Shown here one piece after another: positions 47,732 to 56,843 of a stretch of DNA of 64,000 nucleotides. The translations under genes were made by a program, and so were the position numbers. The stretch's first letter is position 1, and each line of letters begins with the position of its first letter. The stretch comes from Sphingomonas sp. RIT328 (GTDB taxonomy: Bacteria; Pseudomonadota; Alphaproteobacteria; Sphingomonadales; Sphingomonadaceae), in assembly GCF_000632225.1 (NCBI RefSeq), contig NZ_JFYV01000014.1, positions 21,965 through 85,964 of the forward strand, read 5' to 3'. Below the pieces are notes generated by a model. It was not told the origin of the DNA and made no database searches. It was given only the letters and a program-made list of their open reading frames with translations.

Positions 47732-50700
47732 ATGGCAGCAGGGATTCACGCCGCACGGTTCCGTCGCGGCATTTCGGCCGTGGCGCTGGCTGCGGCGCTC
47801 GTCGTCGGTGCGCCGGCGCTTGCGCAGTCGACCTCGACGTTGCGCGGCAAGGTGGTGGGCGTCGCGCCCGGCACCGCCGTCGTCATCACCGATCTCACCA
47901 CCGGGCAGGTGATTCGCGGCCGTACCGACGATACGGGCACCTACACCATCCCCGGCATCCGGCCGAGCACCTACCGCGTCGCGGTCGACGGCCAGCGGCC
48001 GCAACAGGTGGTGGTGCCGGTCGGTCAGACGATCACGCTCGACATCAACACCGCGGCCGCCGCGACCGAGGCGGGCGCGACCGAGACGACGACCGCCGCC
48101 GATGCGGGCAGCGGCTCGGGCAGCGACATCGTCGTCACCGGCCGCCGTACGCAGGAGGTGCGCACCGCCGAGGTCGCCACCAACGTCTCGCAGCAGCAGA
48201 TCGAGAGTCTGCCGCAGAGCGACCGCAACTTCCTCAACTTCGCCGCGCTCGCGCCGGGCGTCGCGGTGACGCCGGGACGCAGCAACCGGCAGGTCCAGGC
48301 GGGCGGGATCAGCGCCGACAACGTCAACGTCTTCATCGACGGCCTCAGCCTCAAGAACCAGGTCAACCACGGCGGCGTCGCCGGCCAGAACTTCAGCCAG
48401 GGCAATCCCTTCCCGCAGCTCGCGGTGCAGGAGTTCAAGGTCGATACGCAGAACTTCAAGGCGGAGTACGAGCAGGCGGGTTCGGCGATCATCACCGCGG
48501 TGACCAAGTCGGGCGGCACCTCGTTCCACGGCACGATCTTCGGCGAATGGCAGCCCAAGGGGTTTTACGGCACCAAATATTTCGATCGGCCGGGCAAGGC
48601 GAACAATCGCGACGGCTCGCTCCAGCAGGGCGATTACGACCGCAAGCAATATGGCGGCGATTTCGGCGGCCCGATCATCAAGGACGTGCTGCATTTCTAC
48701 GGTGCGTTCGAGGCGACCGACCAGAAGGCGCCGTCGGCGGCGGTACTGCTCGGCACCACCAATAGCGATCAGCCGACGCAGGTCGTACCGCAGGCGATCG
48801 CCGATCAATATAACGGCAGCTATGCGCAGGATTTCCACCAGAAGCTGTATTTCGGCAAGCTCACCGCGTTCGTCAGCAGCGCCGATACGGTCAACTTCAG
48901 CGGATTCTTCCGCCGCGAAAGCAACCTCGCTGATTTCGGCGGTACGTCGGTGCCGTCGCACGGCCATCTGCTGCAATCGAAGATCGACCTCTATCAGCTC
49001 GAGTGGAACCACCGCGGCGACAATTGGCTGAACGAAGCGACGATCGCCTATAACACCGTCTTCAACGGCACGCCGCGGACGAGCAGCGGGCCGGAGATCA
49101 TCCTCGGCCAGCCGGGCGCGGTGGTCGCGGCGCTCGGCACCAACGGCTTCGAGCAGTCGGACAATCAGAAGACTTGGACGTTCAAGAACAACGTCACCTT
49201 CTTCAGCGAAAACCACGTCATCAAGGCCGGCGCCAAAGTCTCGCTCAACGACCTGTCGCGCGCCGAGGACAATCTCGGCAACGGCTCGTACTACTTCACG
49301 CCTTCGACCTACACGACCTTCGATGCCTCGACGCCCCAGCAGGCGGCGGTGTCCGTCGTTCCGGTGCAGGCGGCGAAGGTCAAGGACACGCAGATCGGCC
49401 TGTTCATCCAGGATGACTGGACGGTCAACGATCACATCACCGTCAACGCCGGCATCCGCTGGGATTACGAGACCAACGCCAAGAACGACAAGTTCGTCAC
49501 CCCCGATGCGATTGCCACCGCGCTGCGCAACTATCAGCCGTGGCAGGCGGCGGGGATCAATCCCGAAGATTATATCTCGAACGGCAGTAATCGTAAGCCA
49601 TATTGGAAAGCATTCCAGCCCCGCCTCGGTATCTCCTACGATATCAATGGCGACCGCGACACGGTGCTGTTCGCCGGTGCCGGACGCTATTATGATCGGC
49701 CGCTGTTCATCACGTCGGGGATCGAGACGGTCAAGGCGCTGTACCAGCGAACCGTCACGCTCAGCTTCTGCGATGGTCCGGGGCAGCCGACCTGCGCAAG
49801 CTTCCGCCAGGGCAATGGCGGGGTTTTGCCCGCGACGACCCTGGTGTGGAACGACAGCTACAAGAACGTCGACAACCTCCGCGCCGCGGCGACGGCGACC
49901 GGCGTCGGCGGCGACGTCTGGCTGCTCAACAACAATACCAAGCTGCCCTATTCCGACCAGTTCAACTTCGGCGTCCGCAAGCGGCTCGGCGTGGTGCAGA
50001 CCTCGATCACCTTCAGCCACATCCGCAGCCACAACATCTTCAAGTACGTGCGCGGCAACCGGCTGCCGAGCGGCCAGTACACCAGCCAGGGCGACCAGTG
50101 GATCGAGGATAACTTCCCCGCCTCCGGCATCCTGCCGGGCTATAGCGGCAAGCTCAACATCGGTTCGAACGACGGCAAGGCCGAATATAATGCGGTCTAT
50201 TTCACCGCGGAGAAGCCGTTCGTCACCGGATCGAAATGGGGTTTCACCGCGACGCTGACCTTGCAGCAGGCGAAGAGCAACGTCGCGCAGGAATTGCAGA
50301 GCGACGAATTCTTCAACGGCCCGCGCGTCGATGCCTATGGCTGGAATTACGTCGCCGGGGTTGAGAAATGGCGTTTCGTCGGCACCGGCATCGCGCGCGG
50401 GCCATGGGACACCAAGCTGTCGCTCACCGGGACGTTCAGTTCGGGGCCGTCGTTCGGGCAGGTCATCTTCCCGGCCGTCAAACCCGAGAACGCCTCTGCC
50501 TACGGCAATTTCGGCGGCGTATTCTGGCCCGACCAGATCGTCGGCTATGCCTCGGTCGATGCGCGCATCTCCAAGACGTTCCGGATGCCGTGGGGGACCG
50601 ACCTCGAGGTCAATTTCGCGGCGTTCAACCTGTTCGATTCGGTCAACCGCACCTATTCGGCGTGGGGCGCGGGATCGGGCGTCAATCCGAGCAAGCGCGA

Positions 50701-50758
50701 GAATGACACGCAGGGCGTGCCGCGCTCGTTCCAGGTCGGCGCGCGGTACAAGTTCTGA
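47732..50758 (+). CDS. TonB-dependent receptor with carboxypeptidase-like regulatory domain
   Basis: A 1008-residue outer-membrane transporter. Signal peptide about 1-32 ending ALAQ. Residues about 35-105 form an immunoglobulin-like CarbopepD_reg domain (TLRGKVVGVAPGTAVVITDL; GTYTIPGIRPSTYRVAVDG). The plug starts at DIVVTGRRTQEVRTAEVA, and a TonB-receptor barrel of the OAR/CarbopepD type follows (AGSAIITAVTKSGGTSFHG). The ATG at 47732 has GGAGGGG in front; the ATG at 47717 is part of that sequence. Two LacI-type operators lie upstream, and the next two genes are coupled. It probably imports the product of the local glycosidases. Confidence 0.93.
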   Translation: MAAGIHAARFRRGISAVALAAALVVGAPALAQSTSTLRGKVVGVAPGTAVVITDLTTGQVIRGRTDDTGTYTIPGIRPSTYRVAVDGQRPQQVVVPVGQTITLDINTAAAATEAGATETTTAADAGSGSGSDIVVTGRRTQEVRTAEVATNVSQQQIESLPQSDRNFLNFAALAPGVAVTPGRSNRQVQAGGISADNVNVFIDGLSLKNQVNHGGVAGQNFSQGNPFPQLAVQEFKVDTQNFKAEYEQAGSAIITAVTKSGGTSFHGTIFGEWQPKGFYGTKYFDRPGKANNRDGSLQQGDYDRKQYGGDFGGPIIKDVLHFYGAFEATDQKAPSAAVLLGTTNSDQPTQVVPQAIADQYNGSYAQDFHQKLYFGKLTAFVSSADTVNFSGFFRRESNLADFGGTSVPSHGHLLQSKIDLYQLEWNHRGDNWLNEATIAYNTVFNGTPRTSSGPEIILGQPGAVVAALGTNGFEQSDNQKTWTFKNNVTFFSENHVIKAGAKVSLNDLSRAEDNLGNGSYYFTPSTYTTFDASTPQQAAVSVVPVQAAKVKDTQIGLFIQDDWTVNDHITVNAGIRWDYETNAKNDKFVTPDAIATALRNYQPWQAAGINPEDYISNGSNRKPYWKAFQPRLGISYDINGDRDTVLFAGAGRYYDRPLFITSGIETVKALYQRTVTLSFCDGPGQPTCASFRQGNGGVLPATTLVWNDSYKNVDNLRAAATATGVGGDVWLLNNNTKLPYSDQFNFGVRKRLGVVQTSITFSHIRSHNIFKYVRGNRLPSGQYTSQGDQWIEDNFPASGILPGYSGKLNIGSNDGKAEYNAVYFTAEKPFVTGSKWGFTATLTLQQAKSNVAQELQSDEFFNGPRVDAYGWNYVAGVEKWRFVGTGIARGPWDTKLSLTGTFSSGPSFGQVIFPAVKPENASAYGNFGGVFWPDQIVGYASVDARISKTFRMPWGTDLEVNFAAFNLFDSVNRTYSAWGAGSGVNPSKRENDTQGVPRSFQVGARYKF

Positions 50759-50768
50759 GGCCAGTGCG

Positions 50769-51443
50769 ATGACGCCGAGCCTGCTGCGCGTCGGGCACAG
50801 CCGGAGCCCGGTCGTCATCGTCGACGATGCCAGCGGCGACGTCGACCGGATCGTCGCCAGTGCCGCGGCGCTCGCGCCGTTCCCGGTGGCGGGTGGCCAT
50901 TATCCCGGCGTGCGACACGTGCTCGGCACCGGCGACGGCGCGGCCTATGACTATGCGGCGGCGCTGCTCGATCGCGTCGCGCCGTTCATCGGCGGCGCGT
51001 TCGATGTCGATGGCTTCGACTGGATCGAGGCGAGCTTCTCGATCGTCACCGCCGCGCCCGCGGCGCTGACCCCGGTGCAACGTGCGCCGCATTTCGACGC
51101 GACCGACGAGGGCTATATCGCCGTGCTCCATTATCTGACCGATCAGCCCGCGGGCACCGCTTTCTACCGCCAGCGTGCCACCGGCATCGAGCGGGTCGAC
51201 GCGGGCAATTGCGCCGCCTTCGTCGCCGCCGCGCGCGACCAGGGCGCGGCGCCTGCCGGCTATATCACCGCGAGCAACGCCGCGTTCGAGCAGATCGGCC
51301 GGGTCGAGGCGCGGCGCGACCGCGTCGTCATCTATCAGGGCTGCCTGCTCCATTCGGGGATCATCCCGGACGACCTGCCGCTTAGCGCCGATCCGCGGCA
51401 GGGGCGGCTGACCGCCAATCTGTTCGTGCAGGCGCAACGATGA
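50769..51443 (+). CDS. DUF6445-family iron/2-oxoglutarate oxygenase
   Basis: A 224-residue cytoplasmic protein. The motif HFDATDEGYIAVLHYL gives His108 and Asp110, GCLLHSGII gives His195, and GRLTANLFV gives Arg213. This HxD...H...R spacing is that of 2-oxoglutarate/Fe(II) dioxygenases, and the family resembles the DUF6445 proteins found beside flavin-dependent halogenases and TonB receptors. ATG 50769 lies ten bases after the receptor stop; the frame is open further upstream only as a shadow of the receptor. The substrate is unknown. Confidence 0.82.
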   Translation: MTPSLLRVGHSRSPVVIVDDASGDVDRIVASAAALAPFPVAGGHYPGVRHVLGTGDGAAYDYAAALLDRVAPFIGGAFDVDGFDWIEASFSIVTAAPAALTPVQRAPHFDATDEGYIAVLHYLTDQPAGTAFYRQRATGIERVDAGNCAAFVAAARDQGAAPAGYITASNAAFEQIGRVEARRDRVVIYQGCLLHSGIIPDDLPLSADPRQGRLTANLFVQAQR

Positions 51444-53230
51444 TCGCCTGGCTCGCGCTCGCCGCCGCTGCGCCGGGCCAGACCTATGCCAATCCGGTCG
51501 ACCTCGACTATCGCTACAATTTCGAACAGATCAACGAGGGCGTGTCGTACCGCACCGGCGCCGATCCGGTGATCGTGCCGTTCAAGGGCGCTTATTATCT
51601 CTTCCTGACGCTGGCGGACGGTTATTGGCGGTCGGCCGACCTGGTGACGTGGCGCTTCGTCACGCCGAGCCGCTGGCCGGCGGAGGGGATCGTCGCGCCG
51701 GCCGTCAGTTCGGACGGCGAGCGGCTGCTGATCATGCCGTCGATGACCGGGCAGGGGGCGATCTACGGCACCTCCGATCCGGCGAGCGGCCGGATCGACT
51801 ATGTCGTCCGGCGCATGCCCGTCCTGCCGGGGGCGGTGAAGTCGGGGTTCGAGGACAGCATCACGGGCGATCAGGTGCCGCCCGGCCCGTGGGACCCGGA
51901 CCTGTTCCGCGACGACGACAAGCGTTGGTACCTCTATTGGAACTCGTCCAACGTCTTTCCGATCTACGGCGCACCGGTCCGCTTCGCCGAGGGCAGGATG
52001 ACCTATGGCAGCCCGCGCAAGGCGTTCATCCGGCTCGATCCCGACCGGCATGGCTGGGAACGGTTCGGCCAGGATCACAGCGGCACCCTGCCCGACGGCA
52101 CGCCGATCAAACCGTTCATGGAGGGCGCGTGGATGACCCAGGTCGGCGGGCGCTACTATCTGCAATATGGCGCCCCGGGCACCGAATATAATTCCTACGC
52201 CACCGGCACCTATGTCGGCGCGTCGGCGATGGGGCCGTTCACCTATGCGCCCTATAATCCGGTCGGCTACAAGCCGGGCGGCTTCGTCCAGGGGGCGGGG
52301 CACGGCAATACCTTCCAAGACCTGCACGGCAATTGGTGGAACACCGGCACGCCGTGGATCGGCTATAACTGGACGTTCGAGCGGCGCATCGGCCTATGGC
52401 CGGCGGTGTTCGACGCCGACGGGCAGATGCGCGTCTCGACCCGGTTCGGCGACTTCCCGCAGCGCATGCCAATGGCGCGCGTCACCGATCCGGACTCGCT
52501 GTTCACCGGCTGGATGCTGCTCTCCTACCACAAGCCGATGCAGGCGAGCGGCAGCGTCGCCGGGCATCCGCCGAGCGATGCCGCCGACGAGAACCCGCGC
52601 AGCTTCTGGCTGTCGCCCGACGCGGCGCCGGGCGCGACGCTGACGATCGATCTCGGCGCGGTGAAGACGCTGCGCGCGGTCCAGGTCAACTTCGCCGACT
52701 ATCAGGCCGGGCGGTTCGGCGACGCGCCCGACATCTATACCGAATTCCGCCTCGAATCGTCGCGCGACGGGCGGACATGGCGGCCGCTGGCGCGGACCGG
52801 ACAGCCGCGGCGCGACCGCCCCAACGCCTATGTCGAACTGCCGCGACCGACCGCCGCACGCTTCGTCCGCTATGTCCATGGTCATATCGGCGGCGCAAAT
52901 CTCGCGATCAGCGACCTGCGCGTCTTCGGCACCGCCGGCGGAGCGGCGCCCGCCGCCCCCGCGCTGATCGCGGCGACGCGCGCCGCCGATACGCGCGACG
53001 CGACGATCCGCTGGCGCCGCGTTCCCGGTGCGGTCGGCTATAACGTCCGCTGGGGTATCCGGCCCGACCGGCTCGCGCTGACCTATCAGGTGTTCGCCGA
53101 TCGCGTCGCAACGGGACCGGCGGCGACGCTGCCGCTGCGCGCGCTGACCAAGGGGCAGGGCTATCATGTCGCGGTCGAGGCGTTCGACGAGAATGGCGTT
53201 TCCCCGCTCAGCCGCGTCGTGGCGATGTAG
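51440..53230 (+). CDS. GH43-like glycosidase with discoidin and fibronectin-III domains
   Basis: A 596-residue secreted protein whose start overlaps the oxygenase stop (ATGA). A short signal peptide (about 1-18) is followed by a five-bladed propeller of the GH43 type: TGADPVIVPFKGAYYLFLT, PWDPDLFRDDDKRWYLYW, and MEGAWMTQVGGRYYLQYG with the likely acid Glu. Residues about 365-495 form an F5/8-type C carbohydrate-binding domain, and about 500-595 a fibronectin-III domain. GH43-like proteins act on arabinose, xylose or galactose linkages; the substrate here is not visible. Confidence 0.83.
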   Translation: MIAWLALAAAAPGQTYANPVDLDYRYNFEQINEGVSYRTGADPVIVPFKGAYYLFLTLADGYWRSADLVTWRFVTPSRWPAEGIVAPAVSSDGERLLIMPSMTGQGAIYGTSDPASGRIDYVVRRMPVLPGAVKSGFEDSITGDQVPPGPWDPDLFRDDDKRWYLYWNSSNVFPIYGAPVRFAEGRMTYGSPRKAFIRLDPDRHGWERFGQDHSGTLPDGTPIKPFMEGAWMTQVGGRYYLQYGAPGTEYNSYATGTYVGASAMGPFTYAPYNPVGYKPGGFVQGAGHGNTFQDLHGNWWNTGTPWIGYNWTFERRIGLWPAVFDADGQMRVSTRFGDFPQRMPMARVTDPDSLFTGWMLLSYHKPMQASGSVAGHPPSDAADENPRSFWLSPDAAPGATLTIDLGAVKTLRAVQVNFADYQAGRFGDAPDIYTEFRLESSRDGRTWRPLARTGQPRRDRPNAYVELPRPTAARFVRYVHGHIGGANLAISDLRVFGTAGGAAPAAPALIAATRAADTRDATIRWRRVPGAVGYNVRWGIRPDRLALTYQVFADRVATGPAATLPLRALTKGQGYHVAVEAFDENGVSPLSRVVAM

Positions 53231-53234
53231 CGCG

Positions 53235-55427
53235 TCAGTGCGTCGGATCGCCGGGGCGATAGCGACGCTCGACATGGCCGGAGAGCTCGTCCGGGTAGAA
53301 ATAGACCGGGCGCAGCCGTCCGGTGGCATAGCGGTCGATCTGGTCGGCGAAATGCGGGGAGGCGGGATCGCCGCTCTGGCCGCCGGCCATCACCGCCATC
53401 GCCCGCACCCGCGGGCCGAACTCGACGATCGCGACGAAGCTGTTGCCGCTGGTGCCATAATAGCGCTGCGTCCCCGGCCAGGTCTTGGCGCCGAACGACG
53501 CGAGGCTGCCCCATTGCGCCGAAGTGAAGGGGACCGGGGTCGACGGCCGTGCGTCGTCGAAATGCGGCTGGATCGCGTCGTCGAGCCGCTGGAACCGGTT
53601 AACCGCACGCCACGGCGTGCGCCAGCTGCCGAAATCGCGGGTCAGCCGCGCGACCGCGGCGTCGAGCGCGGCGAGTTTGGCCGCGGGGGTGACCCGCGTG
53701 GCGATATAGTCGGGTACGTTGATCCGCTCGGCCTGGGCGAAGGCGCCGACCTCGCGCCATAACTGGTCCCCCCAGATGATTGCGAGGCTGGTCGCGACCG
53801 AGTCATAGCCCCAGCGGTCATCCCAGCTTGCGAGCGTCGCGACCGGCGCGGCGAGCGTGCGCCGGCGCGGATCGCCCGCCGGCAGCGACCGCCACGCCGC
53901 GACGAGGCCGGGCAGCAGCCGCGCGAAGGCGGGCAGATATGGGTCATAGGCGGCGGCGCGCAGTCGCTCGGGCGTCCAGCCGCTCTTTCCGGTCAGCAGC
54001 AGGTCGGCATGGTCGCCGCGCGCATTGCCGCCGATCTGGTCCATGTAGCGCGGATAGGCCGCTGCCTTCGGACTGTCGGGGCCCGCCGCGCTCCACGGCC
54101 AGTCATTGGTGTTGTGCACCCAGAAGACGCGCGGATTGGCGACGCTGGGCAGCGTGGCGAGCGCGTGCAGACCCTTCCAGTCGGTGGCGGGGTCGCTGCC
54201 GTCGACCGGGCGGGTATAGTCGAAGCGGTCGTCGCGCACCGGCATGAATTGCGGCATCAGGAACGCGATCTCGCCGCGATCGTCGGCGAACAGCGTGTCG
54301 TTCGAGGAATTGGCCTTGCGCTCGGCGATCGCAGTATAGGCGGCGAGATCCCTGGCCTTGGTGCGCAGCCAGCTCTGTTCGAGCGCCGGCACCGGGCGCC
54401 ACATCAGAGCGGTGGCGATCCAGCGGCCGTTCTTCGTCGCGACGATCGGGCCATGATGCGTCGCCCAGGTGGTGAACCGCCGTTCGCCCAGCCTGCCATC
54501 GGGCTGGCGGACGCGGATCGTCACGCTGCGGGTGGTGACCGGCCGCACCTCACGGCCGTAGCGATAGGCCCAGCCGTCGCCGCGCCGGACCACCGCCTCG
54601 GCGAACTGGTCGACGTTGTCGACGGTGGCGGAGGTGTGCATCCAGCCGGCGTGCGCGTTGAATCCCTGGTAGACGAAGAACTGCCCCCAGGTGCTGGCGC
54701 CATAAGCGTCGAGCCCCGCATCGCTGGTCATCTGCGCTTCCGAGCGGAAGTAGAAGCTGGTGTGCGGATTGATCAGCAGCAGCGCATGCCCCGCCTGGGT
54801 CAGACGGGGCGCGATGGCGATGCCGTTCGATCCCGACGGCTCGCGAGGGATCGCGCCCAGCTCCTGCGGCGAGGGCGGCGTGGGCTGCCCGTAGAAGGTC
54901 TTGAGGTCGGCGAGCGAGATGCGCTCGATATCGCCGCCGATGCTGCCCTCGGTGAAGCTCAGCGCCATCCACGGTTCGAACCGGGTCAGCACCTTGGGCT
55001 TGGTCTGCGGATGCGTCGCGAGATAGAAGTTGAGCCCGTCCGCCCAGGCCTCCATCAGCGTCCGCAACCAGCCGGGGCTGGCGGCATATTGCGCCTGCAA
55101 CGCGGCCGGGTCGACGAACAGCCGCTGGCGCAGGTCGCTCCAGACCGCGCTTTCCCCCTCCGCCTCCGCGGTCCGGCCGAGCGCGGTCAGGTAATTGGCC
55201 TCGATCCGGGCGAAATCGTCCTCGGCCTGCGCATAGATCATGCCGAAGACCGCGTCGGCGTCGCTGCGGCCGCGGATATGCGGCACGCCCCAGTCGTCGC
55301 GGGTGATCGTCACCCGCGCCGCCTCGGCCCGCCATCGCGCCATGTCCGGCAGCGGCGCGGCGGCGGTCGTCGCCAGCAGGCTTGCGAAGATCAGCGGATT
55401 GCGCGCGCGCCGGAGCAGGGTAACCAT
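53235..55427 (-). CDS. Penicillin-acylase family N-terminal-nucleophile amidase
   Basis: A 730-residue exported protein. Signal peptide about 1-24. The alpha chain part has ITRDDWGVPHIRGRSDADAV and YAQAEDDFARIEANYLTALG. Autocatalytic cleavage is expected before Ser200 in REPSGSNGIAIAP, making Ser200 the N-terminal nucleophile of the beta chain (NPHTSFYFRSEAQ, GWMHTSATVDNVDQF, WVHNTNDWPWSAAGP). Family members hydrolyse penicillins, cephalosporins or acyl-homoserine lactones, and this one could also cleave other acyl amides. It is convergent with the GH43-like gene, only four bases apart. Confidence 0.9.
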   Translation of the reverse strand: MVTLLRRARNPLIFASLLATTAAAPLPDMARWRAEAARVTITRDDWGVPHIRGRSDADAVFGMIYAQAEDDFARIEANYLTALGRTAEAEGESAVWSDLRQRLFVDPAALQAQYAASPGWLRTLMEAWADGLNFYLATHPQTKPKVLTRFEPWMALSFTEGSIGGDIERISLADLKTFYGQPTPPSPQELGAIPREPSGSNGIAIAPRLTQAGHALLLINPHTSFYFRSEAQMTSDAGLDAYGASTWGQFFVYQGFNAHAGWMHTSATVDNVDQFAEAVVRRGDGWAYRYGREVRPVTTRSVTIRVRQPDGRLGERRFTTWATHHGPIVATKNGRWIATALMWRPVPALEQSWLRTKARDLAAYTAIAERKANSSNDTLFADDRGEIAFLMPQFMPVRDDRFDYTRPVDGSDPATDWKGLHALATLPSVANPRVFWVHNTNDWPWSAAGPDSPKAAAYPRYMDQIGGNARGDHADLLLTGKSGWTPERLRAAAYDPYLPAFARLLPGLVAAWRSLPAGDPRRRTLAAPVATLASWDDRWGYDSVATSLAIIWGDQLWREVGAFAQAERINVPDYIATRVTPAAKLAALDAAVARLTRDFGSWRTPWRAVNRFQRLDDAIQPHFDDARPSTPVPFTSAQWGSLASFGAKTWPGTQRYYGTSGNSFVAIVEFGPRVRAMAVMAGGQSGDPASPHFADQIDRYATGRLRPVYFYPDELSGHVERRYRPGDPTH

Positions 55428-55455
55428 GAGGCGAGCCTAGAACGAGGAGTGGGAC

Positions 55456-56733
55456 ATGGCCAAGCGCTGGTTGGCGATCATGATGGCGGGGCTGCTCACC
55501 GGCGCCGGCGCGCCGCCGGACGCGCCTGCCAGCGGCGGCGCCATCCTGCTGCGGCCCGCGGCGGTGTTCGACGGCGTCGACGGGACGCGCCATGCCGGCT
55601 GGCAGGTGCTGGTGCGCGGCGACCGGATCGTCGCGGTCGGACCCGGCCTTGTCGCGCCCGCGGGGGCGCGGAGCATCGATCTGCCCGGCGATACGCTGAT
55701 GCCCGGCATGATCGAGGGGCATGGCCATCTCTTCCTCCACCCCTATGACGAGGCGAGCTGGGACGATCAGGTGCTGCACGAGCCACTCGCGCTCCGCACC
55801 GCGCGCGCGGTGGCGCAGGCGCGCGCGACGCTGCGGGCCGGCTTCACCAGCGAGCGCGACCTCGGCACCGAAGGCGCTGGCTATGCCGATGTCGGGCTGA
55901 AGGCGGCCATCGATCAGGGGATCGTCGAGGGGCCCCGGCTGAGCGTCGCGACGCGCGCGATCGTCGCGCTCGGCGCTTATGGCCCCAAGGGGTTCGAGCC
56001 GGGCGCCGCCATCCCGCAGGGGGCGGAGGAGGTTTCGGGCGTCGAGTCGATCGTCGCCGCGGTGCGCCGCCAGATCGCCGCCGGCGCCGATTGGATCAAG
56101 CTCTACGCCGATTATCGCTGGCGGGCCGGCGAGGACAGCCGCGCGACGCTGAGCCTCGCCGAGATCGAGGCGGCGGTGGCGGCAGCGCATGACGCGGGCC
56201 GGCCGGTGGCGGTCCATGCCGCGACCGCGGAAGGCATGCGCCGCGCGATCGCTGCGGGGGTCGACACGATCGAACATGGCTATGGCGGCACGCCCGCGAT
56301 CTTCGCGAGCATGGCGGCGAAGAAGATCGCCTTCTGCCCGACGCTCGCCGCGGCCGACGCGAGCGCGCGCTACCGCGGCTGGAGCGGCGCCGAGCCGGCG
56401 CCCGCGGCGGTGCGGACGAGCCGCGAGGCGTTCCGCTTGGCCCGCGCCGCGGGCGTGCCGATCTGCATGGGCGGCGACGTCGGCGTCTTCGCACATGGCA
56501 CGAATGCGCGGGAGATGACGCTGATGGCGGCGGCCGGGATGGCGCCGGCGCAGGTCCTGCTCGCCGCCACCTCGGGCAATGCGCGCTGGATGCGGGTGGG
56601 CGACCGGCTCGGCGCGGTGAAGCCGGGCCTGCTCGCCGATCTGGTCGCCGTCGCGGGCGATCCGACCGCGGACATCGATGCCGTCCGGTCGGTGCGGCTG
56701 GTGATGAAGGGCGGTATCGTCGTCGACGGATAG
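55456..56733 (+). CDS. Exported metal-dependent amidohydrolase (imidazolonepropionase-like)
   Basis: A 425-residue protein with a signal peptide (about 1-23). The amidohydrolase barrel has MIEGHGHLFLHP with the HxH metal pair, WIKLYADY at the position of the bridging Lys, GRPVAVHAATAEGMRRAI and DTIEHGYGG with further His ligands, and CMGGDVG with the catalytic Asp. The beta-sandwich caps both ends (QVLVRGDRIVAVGPG; VRLVMKGGIVVDG). Related exported enzymes are prolidase or dipeptidase-like. It is divergent from the acylase gene by 28 bases, so the two may be co-regulated. Confidence 0.9.
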   Translation: MAKRWLAIMMAGLLTGAGAPPDAPASGGAILLRPAAVFDGVDGTRHAGWQVLVRGDRIVAVGPGLVAPAGARSIDLPGDTLMPGMIEGHGHLFLHPYDEASWDDQVLHEPLALRTARAVAQARATLRAGFTSERDLGTEGAGYADVGLKAAIDQGIVEGPRLSVATRAIVALGAYGPKGFEPGAAIPQGAEEVSGVESIVAAVRRQIAAGADWIKLYADYRWRAGEDSRATLSLAEIEAAVAAAHDAGRPVAVHAATAEGMRRAIAAGVDTIEHGYGGTPAIFASMAAKKIAFCPTLAAADASARYRGWSGAEPAPAAVRTSREAFRLARAAGVPICMGGDVGVFAHGTNAREMTLMAAAGMAPAQVLLAATSGNARWMRVGDRLGAVKPGLLADLVAVAGDPTADIDAVRSVRLVMKGGIVVDG

Positions 56734-56777
56734 CCGCTGGCGATCCGCCCCGTCCGATGAAGCCGCGACGCAACCGA

Positions 56778-56807
56778 TTGCCTAATTGTGCCCGCCATGG
56801 CTACACT
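56778..56807 (+). promoter_or_regulatory. Possible sigma-70 promoter of the MFS gene
   Basis: TTGCCT at 56778-56783 and TACACT at 56802-56807 with an 18-base spacer, 37 bases before the MFS start. A CGATTGC half-site like that of the palindrome at 62864-62882 overlaps the -35 box. Confidence 0.35.
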
Positions 56808-56843
56808 CGCTGCAACGACGAAAAAGACAGGGAAGGATCGGAC

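Noticed and set aside
47648..50818. 1056-codon open frame antisense to the second TonB receptor
   Set aside because: Same reasoning: composition is that of a shadow frame and no family motif is visible.
53588..53604. AACCGGTTAACC as a further operator copy
   Set aside because: It lies inside the penicillin-acylase-family coding sequence and matches only the palindrome core.
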